Program-made: the position numbers and the translations under genes
Assembly (NCBI GenBank): GCA_022457155.1
Contig: JAJGOT010000348.1
Location: 124,001-188,000, forward strand
Source of the DNA: Cladopsammia gracilis
Taxonomy: Eukaryota; Cnidaria; Anthozoa; Scleractinia; Dendrophylliidae
Direction of reading: 5' to 3'
Length of the DNA stretch: 64,000 nucleotides
Notes under the pieces: model-generated
What the model was told of the DNA's origin: nothing
Databases searched by the model: none
The model's input: the letters and a program-made list of their open reading frames with translations, nothing else
Shown here: positions 24,857 to 36,346 of the stretch, piece by piece
Numbering within the stretch: the stretch's first letter is position 1
Layout of the letters: every line of letters begins with the position of its first letter

Positions 24857-27800
24857 GTGACCGTGAAAGGCAAAACGGACACTAACGGAAAACCGTTCGA
24901 ACGGCAAAAATGCACGGATGACGAACGGATAACGAACGGTTCTCAAAGCGTTCGAACGGTTTGATTAACCGTTCGAACGGACGAATAAATTATTCGAACG
25001 GTTTGGTTATCCGTTCGAACGGGTGAGTCAAAATGTCGAACGGATTGGCAAACCGTTCGAGCGGATGAATTAATTATTCGAACGCTTTGGTTAGCTGTTC
25101 GAAAGAGTAAGACAATAATGTCGAACGGATGAATCAATAAGTCGAATGGTTTGGTTGTCCATTCGAATGGGTTAATAAAATTAATTGCTTACAGAACGGT
25201 TTGCGAAGCCATTCACAACGGAATCGCTGAACGCAAAATAGCTGAACAGAAGTAAATTACTGTACCGCTTTTAATAGCGCTGAATTCAGGCTCATGGCAA
25301 AACACTACATGAACAAACTTTATACGACGTAAAAAAATAAACGAACGGAATTTATTTTCGAGAAATATGCTGTAGTTTCCCTCCTTATAATTTTTTTTAC
25401 GAACGGCAAGGATGGTCGATCACGCTGTTTTCTTTCAAAATGCTGACGATCGAAAAGCGTACGTGACCCGGGGCTTGACCTTTGACGATATGCAAATTCA
25501 CGGCGGTCTAACATCCCAGCAATACTCGTTGAAAGCGGAGCGAAGTTTCGTCCAATAATCCATAATTATAAACAGTCTACGAAGAGTCGCTTTCACTTAT
25601 ACGTTCATTATCGAACAGCAAAATAATTCTTTCGAACGGCTCGCAGTGAATGGCTGAACGACAGACTGGCGGTAATTCGTAGACTACGCCAGCAGTCCGC
25701 CAGAAGACAAAGTAATAGTACCAGTCACGCTCGTTTTACCATTTATTTGAATCGAGCAAGGTTTTGACTTCAAGGCCAGGAATGATAAACGTGATTTCTT
25801 TTATGAGACTGCGAAACATGAATTCTTTTTTGCTGCATGCTCGAGGAATGTAAACAAGCGGCCCGGAGTCCCAAGTGCAGTAGTCACGCAAAATTCATGT
25901 GTAAAATTATTTCTGCACTTCATGTTTACTTATTGTTAAAATAAATCTTGAATGGAACTAAAAATTATAATCGAAATTAAAGACGGTAGGGAAAGTTTGG
26001 TAGCAGAAAATAAAAATTAAACCCTTTGAAGTTTGTTGTAGTTGTCGGTAAAAAAAGTGCTTGGTCCCGTGGGAAAAGTGGTAATTAAAAGTGCACCGAA
26101 TTTGCATATGTCAAAACGGTAAACACGCTGGCACAAGCGAAAGTCGCAACTTCTACAAATTCTCTGTTTTCTTTCTTCATTTTCAAGTATTCCACCGCGC
26201 TAAAACATCACAAAGTTTGGAGTGTCTTCGGGCTGGGCATAAACATAAGCCGTGTTTGGTTTCGCGAGCGTTCCATCGATCCATCCGCGTGATCTCCATC
26301 TAAGTGAGAATTCACGGCGTTGTTTGATTAATTATAAACCTCCAATAATTTTTATGATTCATACTTTCTGCTTTAAAATCTACGCCACTGCTGTGAAAAC
26401 ATTTGTTTTTCTTCGTGTATTTTAGCCAAGATGTCACCACAGGCGGACCACCCGATGTTTGTGTGTGTTGCGTGACATCATTCAATGGCGGTTATAAAAG
26501 AAATATGGGTTTACATAAATAACTTGGCCGCGATTTGCTCTGAATACTAAGTTTATCCTATATGTTCAATAAAACTTTAGATGGAATGTTAAATGATTCT
26601 TGTGTGTTATTTTTTGCCCGTTCTGAGCCGTTTAAGGTGTCATTTCGCGAGATAATTTATCGAACCCCAAGAGTTGGAAGAGAAAGAGAGACAAGGCAGG
26701 CAACAAACCAGTTGGCGACCGCGACCTTGTCCACTTCAAGCGCGATCTGACGCTAAACCAGCACATTTCTCACCTCGAAAACGCCGGCATCCGATTGAGC
26801 ACAAATTTCTTCGTACTTGTGCCGAGCTTGAGCTTCATCCTTCCAGAATTTTTCGAGAAAAGCGATCCTGAAGTCCAAAAAACTGCTTTCTCAATATGAT
26901 CAGTGCCAGATTCATGACCAAAGGAATCTGAAGAATGCGAGTCCATTCGAATCTACCAATGGGCTTTTGAACCGCAGACGGAAGCGATGCGTTGCGTTGC
27001 GTTGATTGGTAGATTCGAATGGACTCGCATTCTTCAGATGCCTTTGGTCATGAATCTGGCACCGATCATATTGAGAAAGCAGTTTTTTGGACTTCAGGAT
27101 CGCTTTTCTCGAAAAATTCTGGAAGGATGAAGCTCAAGCTCGGCACAAGTACGAAGAAATTTGTGCTCAATCGGATGACGGCGTTTTCGAGGTGAGAAAT
27201 GTGCTGGTTTAGCGTCAGATCGCGCTTGAAGTAGACAAGGTCGCGGTCGCCGACTGGTTTGTTGCCTGCCTTGTCTCTCTTTCTCTTCTCTCTTGGGGTT
27301 CGATAAATTATCTCGCGAAATGACACCTTAAACGGCTCAGAACGGCCAAAAAATAACACACAAGACTCATTTAACATTTCATCTAAACTTTTATTGAACA
27401 TATAGGATAAATTTAGTATTCAGAGCAAATCGCGGCCAAGTTATTTATGTAAACCCATATTTCTTTTGTAACCGCCATTGAACGATATCACGCAACACAC
27501 ACGAACATCGGGTGGTCTGCCTGTGATGTCACTGAAATAACGGGAATGCGTCCGGCAAACTAAAAATTTCGCATACACAAATCAATCATGTTGACAACCG
27601 CTCGTCCGCTTGGCGGCTGATACAGAAGCCTGTTCACATGCTACAAGAATCATGAACTCATCCAATTTCATTCGCTGCCACGAACAGTTCGGATTGTCCG
27701 CTAGCTAGGAAAGTAGCAAGAACGGATCTCGAAACCGTTCAAACAGATGTGATAATTCCTCGAACGAACTTCTAGTTTGCGAACGGATGCAAAATGTCGC

Positions 27801-28037
27801 AATCAGTCGAACGGATGTTAATATTTTTCGAACGGATAGACAAACCGTTCGAACGATTTGTCGAACCGTTCGAACGGATAGGCAAACCGTTCGAACGGAT
27901 AGGTAAACCGTTCGAACGGGTTGTTGAACACTTCGAACGGATTTTTTGAAACGTTCGAACGGATAACGAACGGAAAACGAACGCTTTAGCTTTTGGAACG
28001 GATAACCATTAGTGTCCGTTTTGCCTTTCACAGTCAC
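24857..28037. mobile_element. GTGACC transposon 3 with CCGTTCGAACGG clusters
   Basis: A 3,181-bp element with ends GTGACCGTGAAAGGCAAAAC / GTTTTGCCTTTCACAGTCAC and a perfect ATTT duplication (24853-24856, 28038-28041). Copies 1 and 3 hold the single empty ATTT site. Each end carries roughly ten copies of CCGTTCGAACGG or its half CGTTCGAACG (24893-25130 and 27735-27985). The interior holds a dispersed repeat (25966-26170) and an inverted repeat (26431-27531). No transposase is evident. Confidence 0.88.
26431..27531. repeat. inverted repeat inside transposon 3 (arms about 530 bp)
   Basis: The left arm 26431-26960 and right arm 27005-27531 are inverted copies with a 44-nt spacer containing GCGTT repeats. 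Matching phrases include 'ccattcgaatctaccaat' at the centre and 'gaccacccgatgtt' at the outside. Small mirrored frames of about 60-110 codons in the arms are by-products. Confidence 0.85.
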
Positions 28038-29087
28038 ATTTAGTACTTATACATAATTATTTTTATATCAATATTACCCTTTGATCCCTGCATACATGTA
28101 CAACATGGCATTATAATGCCCCTTAAAAATATTATAAGTGTACATTTTGTTCATGAGATTACAGAAGCAACCAACCAACATACAAACAAAAAATCAATGG
28201 CATGTGCATGATCTACATGTATGTTATTTCAAGATGAAAAGATAACTTGTTGTGGAAGCCTAAACCCATGGTACACTTACAGTGCTACATGTGTATGGTT
28301 TTTAAGTCGTCCCATTAAGGTTATGTATTTTGTCATGTAGGAATTTCTGGTTTCCTTGTAGTAGCATTCATTATAAAACAACCAAAAGTGCAAATGTTGA
28401 TTATACATGCATGTGGACTAAGTGTAAGGAATAATTCTTGGCCACATCGGGCTTCTTATTTTCTTGTTTGCTTTTATACAAATTTGTGTTTTTCATGTTT
28501 CATTAAAATATACGGAGGAGAACAAACTTTAACATACTTTTTACAATACATGTATATTAGTCGAATTGCTTTAAAAGTCTATTATCTTTTTTTTATTTAT
28601 AGTATACAATGCGAGGCTTAATGGGAAATGATCATGCTAGGAATTGACAGATACGTTATTTTATGGAGAACTTCTAACCTTAAAGCACAGTTGAACTGTC
28701 CCAATATTAAAGCAGAAGGTCGTAATGATTAAGCAACTCTACCAGAAATTATGTAAATTTTATTACAGTCAAACATCCTTAATATATGAACACCAAAGGG
28801 ACATACCCATGCATGTGTCTGCATTATAGAGGTGTCATATTAAAGAGGCAGAGATTCAATGAATTGTGGCATCTTTGGGAGCTGGTGAACTGTCTTTAAT
28901 ACATGTATGCATGTAGAGAGGTGTCAGTAAGGGGAGATGATCAAAGGAGGAAGCATCAAACCCTCCCAGTGAGAGCTGGCAACGATGTCTCAGAAATTTG
29001 AATGTCGAACCTGTAAAAGCTAGCGGAAAATGATGATTGGTTGGATTTAATTGGATAATAACGTCATCATTCTTCGCGCGTCGTGCG

Positions 29088-29493
29088 TGATCAAGAAAAC
29101 AAAATCACAGAGAGCGAGGAGATTGTATTCATAAAGCATGTGAGAATTTTTCAAAATATGTGAAGTTTCCTTCGGAATTGAAACCCGGGCAACGTCAAGC
29201 AGTTGAAGCACTACGTAAAGGCAGTGATATCCTCACTGTTTTGCTGACGGGCTATGGCAAAAGCTTTATATTTCAACTGTTTGCTGCCGCGGTTGCAAAT
29301 TGAAAGGAGGCAGCATCAAACAGTGTTGGTTGTCTGTCCGTTACAACGCATCATCGACGACCAGGTAGCAGAAGCCAGAAGTATTGGAATGTCTGCGGCT
29401 TCTGTTGCCGATGTATCTAATGAAGAATTAAGATCGGCGAAGTTTCAGCTTTTGTTTGGGTCAGCCGAGAAAATTATCGACCAGCATTTGTGA
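29088..29493 (+). pseudogene. RecQ-like helicase exon, frameshifted (copy 2)
   Basis: Duplicate of 17571-17975 with the same Q-motif-like segment, 'LLTGYGKSFIFQ' Walker A and 'VLVVCPLQRIIDDQV' motif Ia in two frames. It carries extra small deletions near the 5' end, so it is no less broken than copy 1. It stops where unit 3 begins and cannot encode a full helicase. Confidence 0.65.
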
Positions 29494-31747
29494 CCTCTAG
29501 CGCTGAAAGTTAACGGGAAAAAATATTCAACCGTTCAAACAGCGGCTGTTAAACGTTTAAAAAAAAAATCTTCACCCTTTTGAACGGCGAATGTTAGTAC
29601 CCGTTTAGATGAAAGATTTCCAGCCATTTGAACAGCTATCGAAAGAGCTCTAGTGTTTTGGCCGGTGCTATTTAGTGTATTTATTTTTGTTCACCACGCA
29701 ATTTGCCTATGTTCGAAAGTAATTTGAAACCTTTTTTAATAAAAAACATCTCACGATTCACAAAATTATAAACACGCATTCAAAAGAGAAACACCTTAAG
29801 AATCCCCGTAGCGAAGTTTTAACAAAGCTTTACAATATCTACAATATTAAATCGTTTGGATCTTCTGCTTTCGGTTTTCTCCCTACACAGATCTATATTT
29901 GCCATACTTGCTGCGAGCAAGTTCCGTTTTTCTTCACGTGGACTGTTACATGTTTGTTGACATTAACGCTCGTTTCCGGTTTGCGCTGATTGGCCAAATT
30001 CTGACAGCTCGGACAGCAGGAAGCCACGGGAAGTATTGGGGGCGGTATTCAAATTTCTGAGACATCGTTGCAAGCTCTTGCCCTCCGCTCTCTCAAACCC
30101 CAAGCCCGAGAGCTTGCTCGCAGGCTAGTAAGCCCCCCCCTCTCTCTAGTACCCCCCCCCCCTCTAGAAGCTCCCTAGAATGTTAATGGTATGCCAGGTT
30201 TAATTTCTTTTTTTTTTCTCTTTAGACTTTTACTTGGCTAAATCCTTGTGTGATGGTGTGTAGAAGGAAAATACTTGTACATGTACACTAAGACCATTAG
30301 CAGTCTGGAGTCTTGGAACAGACTCAGAACTTTGGGCATCAAGTAAGTGGTCCTGAATGGTTGATACACATAAGATTGACCATAAATAATAACAGTTTTC
30401 CTGGCAGATAGTTATTCAGTGAACAATTTCATTTCTAAAAATAACTTTCGGTAGTTATGGAAAATGTCATTTTTTTCTAGGAAATACATGTACTTAAGAT
30501 TGTAAAAGAAATCATTGATGGCCCTGGCCTTGAAACACCTTCTTCCATGTGGTTTGCCACAAATAAAAAATGCAAAATACCAAGATCTCAAGGAGAGAAA
30601 TGAAAAAAAGTGGAGAAGGCCAGAGGAATGAAATTTCAATCACAAACATTTACAGTGTACAGTAGTTCAAGGTATCAGATGAAAGTTATTGTCTATATTT
30701 AAATATTGTGTACTAGTAAGTTTCATTGCATTTAACCTTTTTTACAGCCAAATAATTTACCTCATAAGTCAGTTTAATGCTGTGGTACAGTACATACGTT
30801 CATGGGATACAAAGCACATGATGTAATCTAGTTATTCTGAAGTTGACAGAGCGAGTTCAATACTCCTGGAATTTTGTAAGCTTTCGCTTGCTGGGTGTTT
30901 GCTTTAGGGACAGACTTGTAGATGTGTTTGCTTTAAAGAAAGACCCTATACACAAGTTTCTTTTTTCAGAAGTGGGTTGGGCCAAAAACCCCACCCTCCT
31001 GCACACTAATAAAAGGTTATAAAGTTAGCTGAGGTTATTTGTTCATAACAATTAGTTGCCAATAAAAAACAAGCTGAAAAGGTCTCTATGGTCTATGGTC
31101 TTTGTGATATCCGGAATAATCAAGGACTCGGTAAGTGTTATCAGCCTCAGCCTTTGGCTTCGGCTGATAACACTACTGTACGTCTTACCTTGACCTTCAT
31201 TATTCTGGATATTACAAAAACCTTATGCAATGATTGTTTATAATAATTATTATTAGCTAATTATTAAGCAAGGCCAACTTAAAAACATTAATATTTTTTC
31301 ATTTTTTATTCCTAAAGGGATGAACAGGGAATAGTAAAAGTTGTATTTTTATAACAGTTGGTCATTCTATTATTTTTATTTTTAGAAAATTAACTATATG
31401 CGATGCAGTAAGTTGTTAGTAACATGTTAATTTCATTTCCAGAAATGGAAGCACAGTGGCTCACAGTGGCTTGATCAGGACACATGGGAAAATGGAGAAG
31501 AAAACAACTAACATTGAAGAAAACAACTAACATTGTCAAAGTATGTTGATTTAACAATAATTTTCTTATTACCAACCAAGGCTACAATTGTTGCTTTGTT
31601 ATTAGAGTTATCAGAGGGAGCCTAAAGGGCAACAACTCAGTTTTTCTTCTCACTGAAGATAGATGTAAGAGTTGCATATTAAATTATGTCCCCCTGGCAC
31701 TGCCAAAGCACAGCCCTGCCAAACCCATCTTTCTGAATTTTGTAGTA

Positions 31748-31925
31748 CAGTCAAACCTCCGCTAATGGACACCTCCCGTAGGCGGACACCTCCCATAAGG
31801 GGACACTTAGTCATGGTCTCAGCCACATACAAACACTACATTTTCAACCTCCCATAAGCGGACACCTCTCTTAAGCAGACACTTTTTCTGGTCCCGATGG
31901 TGTCCATTTATGGGAGGTTCGACTG
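31748..31925. mobile_element. Tigger-like MITE (unit 3)
   Basis: Third copy of the TA-flanked CAGTC(G/A)AACCTCC element. Confidence 0.9.
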
Positions 31926-32070
31926 TACATTAATGACAGGACTTACGCTAGTCTATCATAAACAAATATTATTGAAACTCCAAACATAATATCAGATCTT
32001 GTGTGGTACATTCTAGGTCTGCAGGTGTACTAATTAATTGATAATGACTGTTGTTAGACAGTTTGCTAAT

Positions 32071-32650
32071 TTAAAGTGCCACTGCGTTCAAATTTTGATT
32101 TTCATTTTTTTACATTTTTTTGTGTACTGTCAATTAGACTTTCTTACTCATCTTGCCAAATTTCAATCCATTACGAACATCAGAAGTGGTTTTATATTAA
32201 AATTGATGTCCAAGCATTTACAGCTTCCATTAATCAACCTTGTTCCAAGGCTTGGTTGCGAATGGGATAAAGTGACGTCAACAATAAGTACAACAATAAC
32301 AATAAGTAAAGTAACCTCAACAATAACAATAAGTATTGAAAATCAAGTGAGAAGCAACAAAAACATTGGACTTGTTCTTCGTGCAATTTTCTATGCTGAT
32401 TGCTATTATAATTTCATCCTGTGAGGTACATATATGTTTGAGCCTTTGACGTCACTTTATCCCATTCGCAACCAAGCCTTGGAACAAGGTTGATTAATGG
32501 CGGCCATAAATTCTCGGACATAAATGTTAAAATAAACGACTTCTGATGTTTGTAATGGATTGAGATTTGGCATGATGAGTAAGAAAGCCTAATTGTACAC
32601 AAAGATGTAAAAAAATGAAAATCAAAAATTTGATTGCAGTGGCACTTTAA
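32071..32650. mobile_element. TTAA hairpin MITE (unit 3)
   Basis: Third copy of the AGTGCCACTGC hairpin element with point differences, including a lost base in the right arm that fuses small frames. Confidence 0.9.
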
Positions 32651-33423
32651 ACATACTGCATGTACATGTAAATCTTTTACATTTACTTTAATTTTTACCT
32701 CATTCTTTTTCTGGTGAAGTAGGGACATGTCTTCAGACACTGTACCTCATACATTGTATTTTTATTATTCCAACAGCTTTTCGGGAATTTGAGCCTATCA
32801 TCCAAACAACAATATTCTTCTTATACTCCAATGGCATTTCACCCAGCTGCCATGTAAGTCAAGATCATTTAGTACTTATACATATTTTTATATCAATATT
32901 ACCCTTTGATCCCTGCATACATGTACAACATGGCATTATAATGCCCCTTAAAAATATTGTAAGTGTACATTTTGTGCATGAGATTACAGAAGCAACCAAC
33001 CAACATACAAACAAAAAATCCACGGCATGTGCATGATCTACATGTATGTTATTTCAATCAAGATGAAAAGATAACTTGTTGTGGAAGCCTAAACCCATGG
33101 TACACTTACAGTGCTACATGTGTATGGTTTTTAAGTCGTCCCATTAAGGTTATCTATTTGTCATGTAGGAATTTCTGGTTTCCTTGTAGTAGCATTCTTT
33201 ATAAAACAACCAAAAGTGCAAATGTTGATTATACATGGTGTGGACTAAGTGTAAGGAATAATTCTTGGCCACATTGGGCTTCTTATTTTCTTGTTTGCTT
33301 TTATACAAATTTGTGTTTTTCATGTTTCATTAAAATATATAGAGGAGAACAAACTTTAACATACTTTTTACAATACATGTATATTAGTCAAATTGCTTTA
33401 AAAGTCTATTATCTTTTTTTTTA

Positions 33424-34145
33424 TTTATAGTATACAATGCGAGGCTTAATGGGAAATGATCATGCTAGGAATTGACAGATACGTTATTTTATGGAGAAAA
33501 TTAATTCTAACCTTGAAGCACAGTTGAACTGTCCCAATATTTTAGCAGAAGGTCATAATGATTAAGCAACTCTACCAGAATGCAAATTTATTACAGTGTT
33601 TTACTTTTTATGATACATGTACGGTATATTAGTCAAAATTAATTGCTTTAAAAGTGTATTCTACATAATTTTTTTTTATTTATAGTATACAATGCGAGGC
33701 TTAATGTGTAGGGAAATGATCATGCTAGGAATTGACAGATACGTTATTTTATGGAGAACTTCTAACCTTGAAGCACAGTTGAACTGTCCCAATATTAAAG
33801 CAGAAGGTCATAATGATTAAGCAACTCTACCAGAAATTATGTAAATTTTATTACAGTCAAACATCCTTAATATATGAACACCAAAGGGACATACCCATGC
33901 ATGTGTCTGCATTATAGAGGTGTCATATTAAAGAGGCAGAGATTCAATGAATTGTGGCATCTTTGGGAGCTGGTGAACTGTCTTTAATACATGTATGCAT
34001 GTAGAGAGGTGTTAGTAAGGGGAGATGATCAAAGATGTCATATTAAAGAGGCAGAGATTCAATGAATTGTGGCATCTTTGGGAGCTGGTGAACTGTCTTT
34101 AATACATGTATGCATGTAGAGAGGTGTTAGTAAGGGGAGATGATC
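33424..34145 (+). repeat. local tandem duplications at the end of unit 3
   Basis: A block beginning 'tagtatacaatgcgaggc' is present at about 33428 and about 33683, and a block beginning 'gtcatattaaagaggcagag' at about 33921 and about 34036. Copies 1 and 2 hold each block once. This end of the array has therefore rearranged further. Confidence 0.85.
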
Positions 34146-34405
34146 AAAGGAGGAAGCATCAAACCCTCTTCCTGCATGGGCCATGCTTGGCTCATGATGC
34201 TTGCTGATTTCTTTCTTTTGCTCATTCTCAACAATGTGCTCTCAAGTGGGAGTCTGTTCTCTGCAGTCTAAACTGTATTTTATCTTAAGTGAGAGGAATA
34301 CAAATATTTTCCTTGACTTACAGTGGCATTGGAAAGTTCTTTAATGTTTTTAGTTTTACATGTAAGTTTTCACACATTATGCAATGTATAAATTTAACAC
34401 ATGTG

Positions 34406-34672
34406 ACCTTCCATGGAAAAATGCACTCCAAGTGCTTTACTGTTTAATGGAAAGATTTGTTTAGTATCCGTTTAACATGCATTAAAACAGATCATAAAAA
34501 CTTAAATGCTTATCTCATCCATTCTCAAAAAGTGAGTATCCATTTAATGTTTTGGACAGTACAACCATTTAATGCTTTCAACGCTGAAACATTTAAACCA
34601 TTACCTTATAATCCATTTAAACATTTCACCAAAACATTTAAACAGTTTATCCGTTTACTGGTATCTTGCTAA
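34406..34672 (+). mobile_element. probable one-ended relative of the GTGACC elements
   Basis: The sequence starts GTGACCTTCCATGGAAAA and is followed by a cluster of CATTTAAAC / CCATTTAATG / CCGTTTA motifs (about 34460-34660), the same architecture as the three full GTGACC elements. I find no matching right end before 35.6 kb, so it is truncated or has a diverged partner. Confidence 0.5.
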
Positions 34673-34969
34673 GTAATACCTACGTTTACTCATTAATTTG
34701 CTTGTTCAGGACCGCATGGTTACTTGCAGGATTGATTCCATTTTCAGCCAAGAATGTGGGGAAAGTGCACCTTTGACTTGAATAAGCTTTTAACTTGGTT
34801 GTCTTCCACAGCATTTTCTTCAAGAATTCATATGTCAATTGAGTTAGTTCTACTGAACAACATGTTTATGCATAGTGCAAAATGGGCATCAGAAGTTGAA
34901 GAAAATGAGTAATATTTATCCAATTTATGGAATTCAGAAATTTAAGTCCCTGTTGCACTTTTAATTTAG

Positions 34970-35043
34970 GAAAAAGAAAGCAGAGCAAGAACAAGAATAA
35001 CAAAGAAGAAAAAAAAAACAAGAAACTGACCTACACAGCATCA
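34970..35043 (+). other. possible lysine-rich exon
   Basis: The segment lies between an acceptor (ttttaatttag) and a donor (gtgagt). One frame is open and reads a lysine-rich stretch ending KKLTYTAS. No family is recognisable from so short a piece. It could be an upstream exon of a gene interrupted by the palindrome that follows, but nothing proves a link. Confidence 0.25.
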
Positions 35044-35296
35044 GTGAGTATTATATAAAAACAAAATAATGATTTTCAAGTAAAATAGCATGATGGAGTG
35101 TGACATTCTAAAAAGAATTGACAAACTGAATGTAACTGCTCCACGATGAAAAGGAGCATTCTGATCGGTTCCCGGAGTGGTCCAAATTTTGCTATACAGA
35201 CTGTTATTGAGGAGGCTCAACTCAGTATTGTATGTGTCTGTATGGGTGTACATATGTAAAGCAAATAATTTGCATAATGTAACATAATTTATTTCA

Positions 35297-35422
35297 AAAA
35301 TGCCCTTACATTATTATTTTAAAACAGCCAGCTGTTAAAATAATAATTGTCCTTTACTTTGCAATCATTATGTTAACGGCTGGCTGTTTTAAAACTATAT
35401 TATGCAATGTAAGGGCATTTTA
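35297..35422. repeat. short hairpin MITE
   Basis: The phrase 'aaatgcccttaca' near the left and 'tgtaagggcattt' near the right are inverted, with nested inverted 'ttaaaacagccagc' / 'ggctggctgttttaa'. The sequence can fold over its full 126 bp. Confidence 0.75.
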
Positions 35423-35732
35423 AAAATGTTTAAGCCTTGCATATCATGCCGTAAAAATGATTTTTGATTTGCTTGAAAACCATTAATTTTTCTTAAAAGT
35501 TCATCTGCAGCTAGTGATACATGAGTACTATAACATTTGAAAGTTTCTGACTTAAGATTTTGAAAAGAATTACATTGTTTAAAACAAAGGGCAATAAGCT
35601 AGCATTGCTATAGTAACCACTGTCCCTTGGAAACCAGTGACACAAAACTTTGATCACATTTTATAAACTTGGTGAAGTATAAAAACAATCAAAGTGTGTC
35701 TTCTCTGTGAAAGCCGAGTCGAGCCTCCTTAA

Positions 35733-36346
35733 GGTGATTCCCTGGTTTTGCACTGCGCATCCCTACTGCACATAAACATTGCGACATCAGATTAAAAAAA
35801 AATGGCGGCTTTTGTGAGGAAAGCCGGCCTTTCCCACGATAGAAAAGGACTCTGTGAGCGCTAACGCAAAATCGAGCACGGTGACCCCCATTTTATACTG
35901 CATAAATTCAATCAGGACAGTGTTCCCAACGCAAATTTAAAAAGTGAGCAAAAATCTATGATCAGATTTTGCACAGTTTATAGAAATCCTACGAAGAAAG
36001 CCATTTTGGGCAGAGGACCGCACACCAAGCAACCGTCTGCTGTTCGAGTGTTCAGTAAATTTGAAGCTTTTTGGACACGTTTTCTATGATACAGACGATT
36101 ATACATATGTATAAAGTCAACTTATACGCGAAATATCAATATGCAGTGGAAATATTGAGCATATTAGCTTCACGCGGTTATTGCCTGAAAATGCCTTTAA
36201 ACACTGTATTCGTCAGCAGTATACCACTAAAACGAGCACGGTGACCCCTCATTTTTGTTGCAATTTTGGAACCTTCATGACTTGTTCAATATTTGTGCCA
36301 AGTTTCATTACAAATCTATGACAGATTCTTTTTCCAGGGAATTACC
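35733..36346. mobile_element. TTAA MITE in left arm only
   Basis: TTAA-GGTGATTCCCTGG at 35729 and CCAGGGAATTACC-TTAA at 36350. The right arm has a different element at this same position. Confidence 0.85.

Larger units (their letters stand above)
18613..30130 (+). repeat. tandem unit copy 2 (11.5 kb, expanded by three insertions)
   Basis: Removing the three GTGACC elements (18895-21078, 21427-22765, 24857-28037) leaves a unit collinear with copies 1 and 3. The empty target sites are present in copies 1 and 3. It keeps the Tigger MITE, the hairpin MITE and the RecQ-like fragment. Confidence 0.9.
30131..34168 (+). repeat. tandem unit copy 3 (about 4.0 kb, right end truncated)
   Basis: Collinear with copies 1 and 2 from its poly-C opening to 'gaagcatcaaaccctc' at about 34168, where similarity stops. 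It therefore lacks the RecQ-like exon. Local duplications occur near its end (33430-33830 and 33915-34145). Confidence 0.9.
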
